Source of the DNA: Tieghemiomyces parasiticus
Lineage: Eukaryota > Kickxellomycota > Dimargaritomycetes > Dimargaritales > Dimargaritaceae
DNA length: 13,618 nt
Direction: 5' to 3'
NCBI GenBank assembly: GCA_027575765.1
Contig: JANBPT010001139.1
Location: 1 to 13,618 of the forward strand
The notes under the pieces are model-generated. The model ran no database searches. It saw only the letters and a list, made by a program, of their open reading frames with translations, and was not told the origin of the DNA. This document shows, piece by piece, positions 9,799 through 13,618 of this stretch. Numbering within the stretch: position 1 is the stretch's first letter; every line of letters starts with the position of its first letter. The position numbers were made by a program, and so were the translations under genes.

Positions 9799-9800
9799 TT

Positions 9801-11524
9801 ATGTGGCCAGGACCCTTTCACCTGGGTCCGGGTTCGGCTCAATGGAGCGTCGCGAGCCTGCTTGTCGGTTTAGTGGTGCACGTTACCCTGGCTAACACCA
9901 GTCAGGCCGTTCGGGGACCGGCTCAGAGACTGCCCGCTGAACTATACGGTGCCATAGCAGATACCCTGAATGTCAAGGACTACCGCGAGCTCATGCACAC
10001 GGAACAAGCGGCAATGCGGATGCTGTTGAACACGCCGCGTGGGAGGGTCATCAAGGTAAGAGTTTAGGACATAATGGTAGTCCAAGTGGTATGCTTGCCC
10101 AATAGTCTTGGCTTGTACGTCGCCACCTTTAACACAATGAAGTGGCGGTTGTAATAATAATATAAGGATGGGCAAAAGAACCCCCCCCCCATAGCCAAGC
10201 CTCGCCTACCCATGACATTCGTCCAACGCAATGTGCCACCCTCCCCCGTGACTTCCTCATCTAGACCCTTGACCAGTACTCCCATGAGCTGGCCAAATAT
10301 AATGCCCAACCCTTGCGGCATGCCAACGAACCGTCCATCTTTGCCTCCCGACTTCAGCACCGGATGTATAAGGAAGGTGTGCTCCTCTACTCACTGGACC
10401 AGGAACGTGTCCGCGACCAGTTCATGGACTTGCAACCCTCGTTGCACTCCTTCCTCCGCACGACATTATACCGCTGCTTCATCGTGGATCAACTGGCGAA
10501 GCTGGGCCTTGACCCGCTCGGCGACATCTACGTACACACCGCCGAGGAAGGCGCTGAGGACCGCGGGCGCTTGGTTGTCCACTACCCCCCGCCAAGCCCG
10601 CCTGATGCTGCGGCGGAAGTGGGTCAGGTAAAGGTGCGGCCTGGCAGCCGGGAGGCTTACCGGGGTTTATTCGCTGAGCAAGGGGCAGCGGCAGATATCG
10701 TCATTGAGGTCTTGAGTGACTCCCGTGAGGAATTGCTCGGTATCAACCAGGCCGCGCAGGTTGTACACTTGGACAGGCCAGTCCATTACCGTACGGCCCC
10801 ACCCTTTCAGCCACCGGAAGGCTCTGTCAATGGTATGGGAGAGGGGCCAGATAACGCGTTGGATCACCCCGTGGCCGCGGCCATCCATGTCGGCCATGTC
10901 AACTTTCTAGTCCAGCTCACTCGGTATCTATTTAGTCCGGCTTTCCGCGCCGCCCTCACTGGCCAACTGCATGTTGTATTCCCGGCTCGTCACCTCCACC
11001 TGGCGCTCACCCTCCACCACTGGTGGAGCGGCCTAGTGGTAGCCGCGCAGCGCCGGCCGGGGTACGTTGACCATCAGATGATTGCGCTGACGTGGTACGA
11101 TTTTACCCAGGCCTGGGCCGAGGAAATAGCCATGGGGTTATATGGGTCGGTTCTGTTCGGGTTGGCGGCCCGAGGGGACGTCGACACTCTACGTGATTAC
11201 CTCACGTTAGTGAAGCCGTCGGTGAATGTAGAGTACAAGTGGTGCCTTCCGTACCTGATTTTAGCAGCTGCCCAGGGTAGCCACGAACCCATGCTGGAGT
11301 ATCTGACCACGGGGGATGATTGGGGCCCATACGACCCGGAAACCCTGCTGGGTGTGGCGCGCCGGCTAGGGTGGAGCCGAGCTGCGGACCGTCTAACCCG
11401 CTTAACTGGGGGAGTCACCCAACCCTCAGCCTTGAGCGCGTACTACCGTCAGTTCGTCAATGAATGGCCCGTCTTCATCGACGCTACAGGTCGGCCGAGC
11501 TATATAGGCTACCGAGGGGGCTAA
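9801..11524 (+). CDS. Secreted or lumenal F-box-like / ankyrin-like protein of unknown function, two exons
   Basis: Exons 9801-10055 and 10265-11524 (209-nt phase-0 intron, GTAAGA...CATCTAG) give 504 residues; the frame is closed upstream of this first ATG except for non-ATG codons. Residues 1-36 look like a signal peptide: a Gly/Pro start, the hydrophobic core VASLLVGLVVHVTLA (17-31), then small residues up to A36. LPAELYGAIADTLNVKDYREL (44-64) has the LPxEL...L..L pattern of an F-box, the helical motif that binds Skp1. The rest is mainly helical. Segments at 288-308 (AAAIHVGHVNFLVQLTRYLF), about 380-400 (LFGLAARGDVDTLRDYL) and about 414-432 (LILAAAQGSHEPMLEYL) resemble degenerate ankyrin helix pairs. 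Only two cysteines are seen in the mature chain (in RCF and KWC), so no disulfide-rich effector pattern. I do not recognise the family. Signal peptide and F-box are hard to reconcile in one cytosolic role; both assignments are by eye. Confidence 0.75.
10181..10190 (+). repeat. Poly-C tract in intron of the F-box-like gene
   Basis: A run of about ten C follows the A-rich AAAAGAA and precedes ATAGCC in the 209-nt intron. A purine/AT microsatellite-like stretch (GTAATAATAATATAAGG) lies just before it. The ATAG after the run (ends 10194) is a possible alternative acceptor but would not keep the downstream frame as cleanly as 10264. Length polymorphism or a sequencing length error is likely here, without effect on the protein. 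Confidence 0.5.
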
Positions 11525-11831
11525 TACCTAACATTTAAAAGGTAAACTAATATAACCCGGCAGAGCCAGGCCTTACTACAACCAGTTGAGCCTACTTTTC
11601 AGCCTAAACTCCGCCTCTCTCTCTCTCTCCAATAAAATAAACGATATAGGAGACCTGCCATGTCCGGAAACGACATTTCGTGACTCAACCAGGGCCGAGT
11701 TTGTGTTGTCTCTGATTCTTGCCATTACCAAGCGCCAGTCCACTCCACCTTGTCATTCATACACACTAGTCTCCACCTCGCCCTCTGTACTCGCACCCAC
11801 TTAGTCCCCCTTTCCGCCCATCACCACCACC
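11525..11831. other. Compact spacer with polyadenylation signal and HAUS1 leader
   Basis: 307 bases must hold both the 3' end of the F-box-like gene and the start of HAUS1. A (CT)7 microsatellite (11615-11628) is followed directly by AATAAAATAA (AATAAA 11631-11636), 107 nt after the stop, a good polyadenylation signal. From about 11740 the sequence turns C/T-rich and ends in CACCACCACC before the HAUS1 ATG. A seven-codon upstream ORF starts at 11659 but may lie outside the HAUS1 transcript. Confidence 0.6.
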
Positions 11832-13445
11832 ATGGATGCGGACGACCGGAATGACTTCGATGCCCGCTGGCAATCGATACACCAGTGGCTCGAGACGCTC
11901 TCGCCACCATCCCAAAATGCCACCCACCCGGCCCCGGGCGGATGGACGCTGAGCCGACTTGCCGACCATGAATGCTCCCTCGAGGTTCTTGTCCTGTTGG
12001 AGAATTTACGGCGGCACTATGAAGCTGCGGAGCCGGGCCAAGGTGTTGGTAGCTGGCTGGACCCAGCTGGGTTTACCCAGACGACGATAGCAGCAACAGC
12101 ACCACCACCAACAACAGTAGCGGAAGCGAGGACGGGGTTCCAGCGCACTCTGGAGGCCGAGTATGCCGCACTCACAGACACCTATGAGCAACGGTTGCGT
12201 ACTTGGGGCTTTGGCGATCCCCTAGTGGCCCCAATACCCGCTGACCTACAGCATCGGCTCACCGTGCTGGTTCAAGTGGCCGAGCTACTCGGATTGAAAT
12301 CTTGCCGGGTGGCTAAGTAAGTCCACAAGAGCGGAGCGGGGTTACCGTTAGAGGTGCGAGAAACTCATGAGAGGCCGCCGCACCTTTCTCTCCCCCCCCC
12401 CTTCCACCATGTTTTGTGACCAGGGTGGCCACTTACAAGTTTACTTTGCCTTGGATGAAATGGCATGTCGCCCTTCCCCTACCCCACTCACCCCTTTCCC
12501 GCCCCTCCAGTTACCAAGCTGCCCTCGCTCAGCTCCGGCATAAGCATCGGGACGTTCGGCTCGAACTGGCAGAAATGGATCATGTCCGCCAGCGGCAGCG
12601 TCAGAGCACTAAATCGGCGCGCCGGCTCCTCCAGCGCATCAGAGGGTAAGGGATGGGCACAAAGCAAAACAAAGCTAGAAAACCGCCGGGCCAGTATTTC
12701 ATCGGCATGACGTGCCCCCCCCCTCTCCTCTCCTTTTTCAAACTGCTTACCATCTCTATCAATATCGCCACCACCATACCATATATCCCCTCCGCTTCCC
12801 TTTCTGTACTGTTTGTTTTTTTCCCTTCCCATTTTTCCCTCACTCACACACACACCCACACGCTCTCTCTACCTCCGACGTGATCAGAATGTTGGCAGAG
12901 GCCGAGCCGGTCAAACCGGCCGAGGAGCAGAAAATCCGCGAATGGACGCACAACACACAACTCCTCGCCCGCAAGGCCACCGAGTATCAGGCACGTCTAG
13001 ATGACCTTGCCAATGAATACGCCGAACGGCGTATTGAGGCCCGAGGATTGGATTACCCAACACTCCAGGCCAGTGATACCCGGATTCGGGAACTGAGTGA
13101 CCGGCTGCGAGAGGGCATGCGGCGGTTAGAGAGCTACCAGGCTTTGCCACCGGTAAGTACCTGCTAATTTATTCTGGACTCAGAATAACGTCTTAGGGCT
13201 CCGTTACTTTGGACCGGAGAGGAGGGAATTGGAGGGAGCATACCCACAAGCCGGCACTAACCCGTGGGATACCCGTCCATACCTTTATTTATTTACTTTT
13301 TAATTCCGGCCCATCCGACGATATTCGGGGTGCGTAGGATATCACCCTGGCTACCATCAAACTGGATGAAGCCAACTCCGCCCTTGCGACCCTGGAGAAG
13401 CAGCGAGAGGAACTGCTGTGTCAGCTCGCGGAGCAATTGGGGTAG
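11832..13445 (+). CDS. HAUS1: HAUS1-like augmin complex coiled-coil subunit, four exons
   Basis: Exons 11832-12316, 12511-12645, 12888-13152 and 13338-13445 give 330 residues (animal HAUS1 about 280). Augmin is an eight-subunit complex that binds spindle microtubules and recruits gamma-tubulin to nucleate branches. The C-terminal third carries the HAUS1 signature: coiled coil, then EARGLDYPTLQ, LESYQALPP, and in the last exon LATIKLDEANSALATLE, closely matching the animal order ARG-M-D ... LESYLDLMP ... LA-V-K-EEAK-ELD-IE. The N-terminus (WQSIHQWLETLSPPS) resembles the HAUS1 start, a short tryptophan-containing helix. Residues 75-100 form a Thr/Pro/Ala-rich insert encoded by CAC/CAA repeats. 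Introns of 194, 242 and 185 nt have phases 2, 2 and 0, with GTAAGT, GTAAGG and GTAAGT donors. The start follows CACCACCACCATGG. The splice model is supported because the conserved motifs span junctions 2 and 3; a generic coiled-coil protein is the main alternative. Confidence 0.85.
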
Positions 13446-13618
13446 CCGCCCCTTGACCTCTCAATTGTCGCTAGATTTTTCATCCGAATGCCCCAGTCAC
13501 CTTCATTATTCACCTTGAGCTTACTCGTTAACAGTTGGGGGAATAGAGGGTTGTATTGATGTCGAATGGTACGAATATAAACACGAACGAAGGAGGAGGG
13601 GCAAATGCCCATAAAAGT
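13446..13618. other. Downstream region of HAUS1
   Basis: 173 bases with no supportable gene. A TATAAA occurs at 13576-13581 and could serve a gene beyond the window, or be part of the HAUS1 3' end. No AATAAA is seen. The 63-codon minus-strand frame here has no protein character. Confidence 0.5.

Larger units (their letters stand above)
9106..9800. other. Intergenic spacer between cystinosin gene and the F-box-like gene
   Basis: About 700 bases. A short AT-rich stretch (GTATAATTAAAC, near 9145) may mark the cystinosin 3' end. From 9225 to 9647 a 140-codon frame is open on the minus strand, and a 42-codon frame (9289-9417) is open on the plus strand. Neither has recognisable domains, and both may reflect the low stop frequency of GC-rich DNA. 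The right-hand end holds a TATA box and an upstream ORF described separately. Confidence 0.55.

Noticed and set aside
12840..12880. CA- and CT-rich microsatellite stretches near the HAUS1 intron 2 acceptor as a mobile element trace
   Set aside because: Simple-sequence pyrimidine tract of an intron end; no inverted repeats or target duplication.

Overview
The window looks like nuclear DNA of a filamentous or early-diverging fungus with GC-rich genes. It holds five protein-coding genes, all on the + strand. Nine introns of 132-242 nt interrupt the coding regions; they have GTAAG-type donors and pyrimidine-rich acceptors. Single-gene orthologues of eukaryotic housekeeping proteins, including an augmin subunit that budding and fission yeasts lack, argue against a yeast. 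The long low-complexity linkers and the secreted F-box-like protein would fit a zoopagomycotan such as Dimargaritales, but that placement is only a guess.

Layout: (1) 1-4615, the C-terminal part (1467 residues) of a KDM5/Lid2-type histone H3K4 demethylase. It has the end of the JmjC domain, a C5HC2 zinc finger, a PLU-1-like region, two PHD fingers and an acidic, low-complexity tail. The window starts inside the gene, so JmjN, ARID, PHD1 and the first half of JmjC are outside. (2) 4616-5788, a long spacer with a polyadenylation signal plus hairpin and a CACGTG box. (3) 5971-7278, a four-exon GOS1/GOSR1 Golgi Qb-SNARE of 273 residues, probably preceded by a 5' leader intron. (4) 7279-8098, a spacer. 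(5) 8099-9105, a two-exon cystinosin (PQ-loop cystine/H+ symporter) of 278 residues. (6) 9106-9800, a spacer with a TATA box and an upstream ORF. (7) 9801-11524, a two-exon, 504-residue protein with an apparent signal peptide, an F-box-like segment and degenerate ankyrin-like helices; I do not recognise it as a named family. (8) 11832-13445, a four-exon HAUS1 (augmin coiled-coil subunit) orthologue of 330 residues. The last 173 bases hold no gene.

The genes are co-oriented but functionally unrelated (chromatin, Golgi traffic, vacuolar cystine export, unknown secreted protein, spindle microtubule nucleation). I see no pathway cluster, mobile element, CRISPR array or RNA gene. The points most worth a second look are the secreted F-box/ankyrin-like protein with its upstream ORF, the two reader-type PHD fingers of the KDM5 protein, the fungal augmin subunit, and the way every coding intron meets a stop codon at or shortly after its donor.
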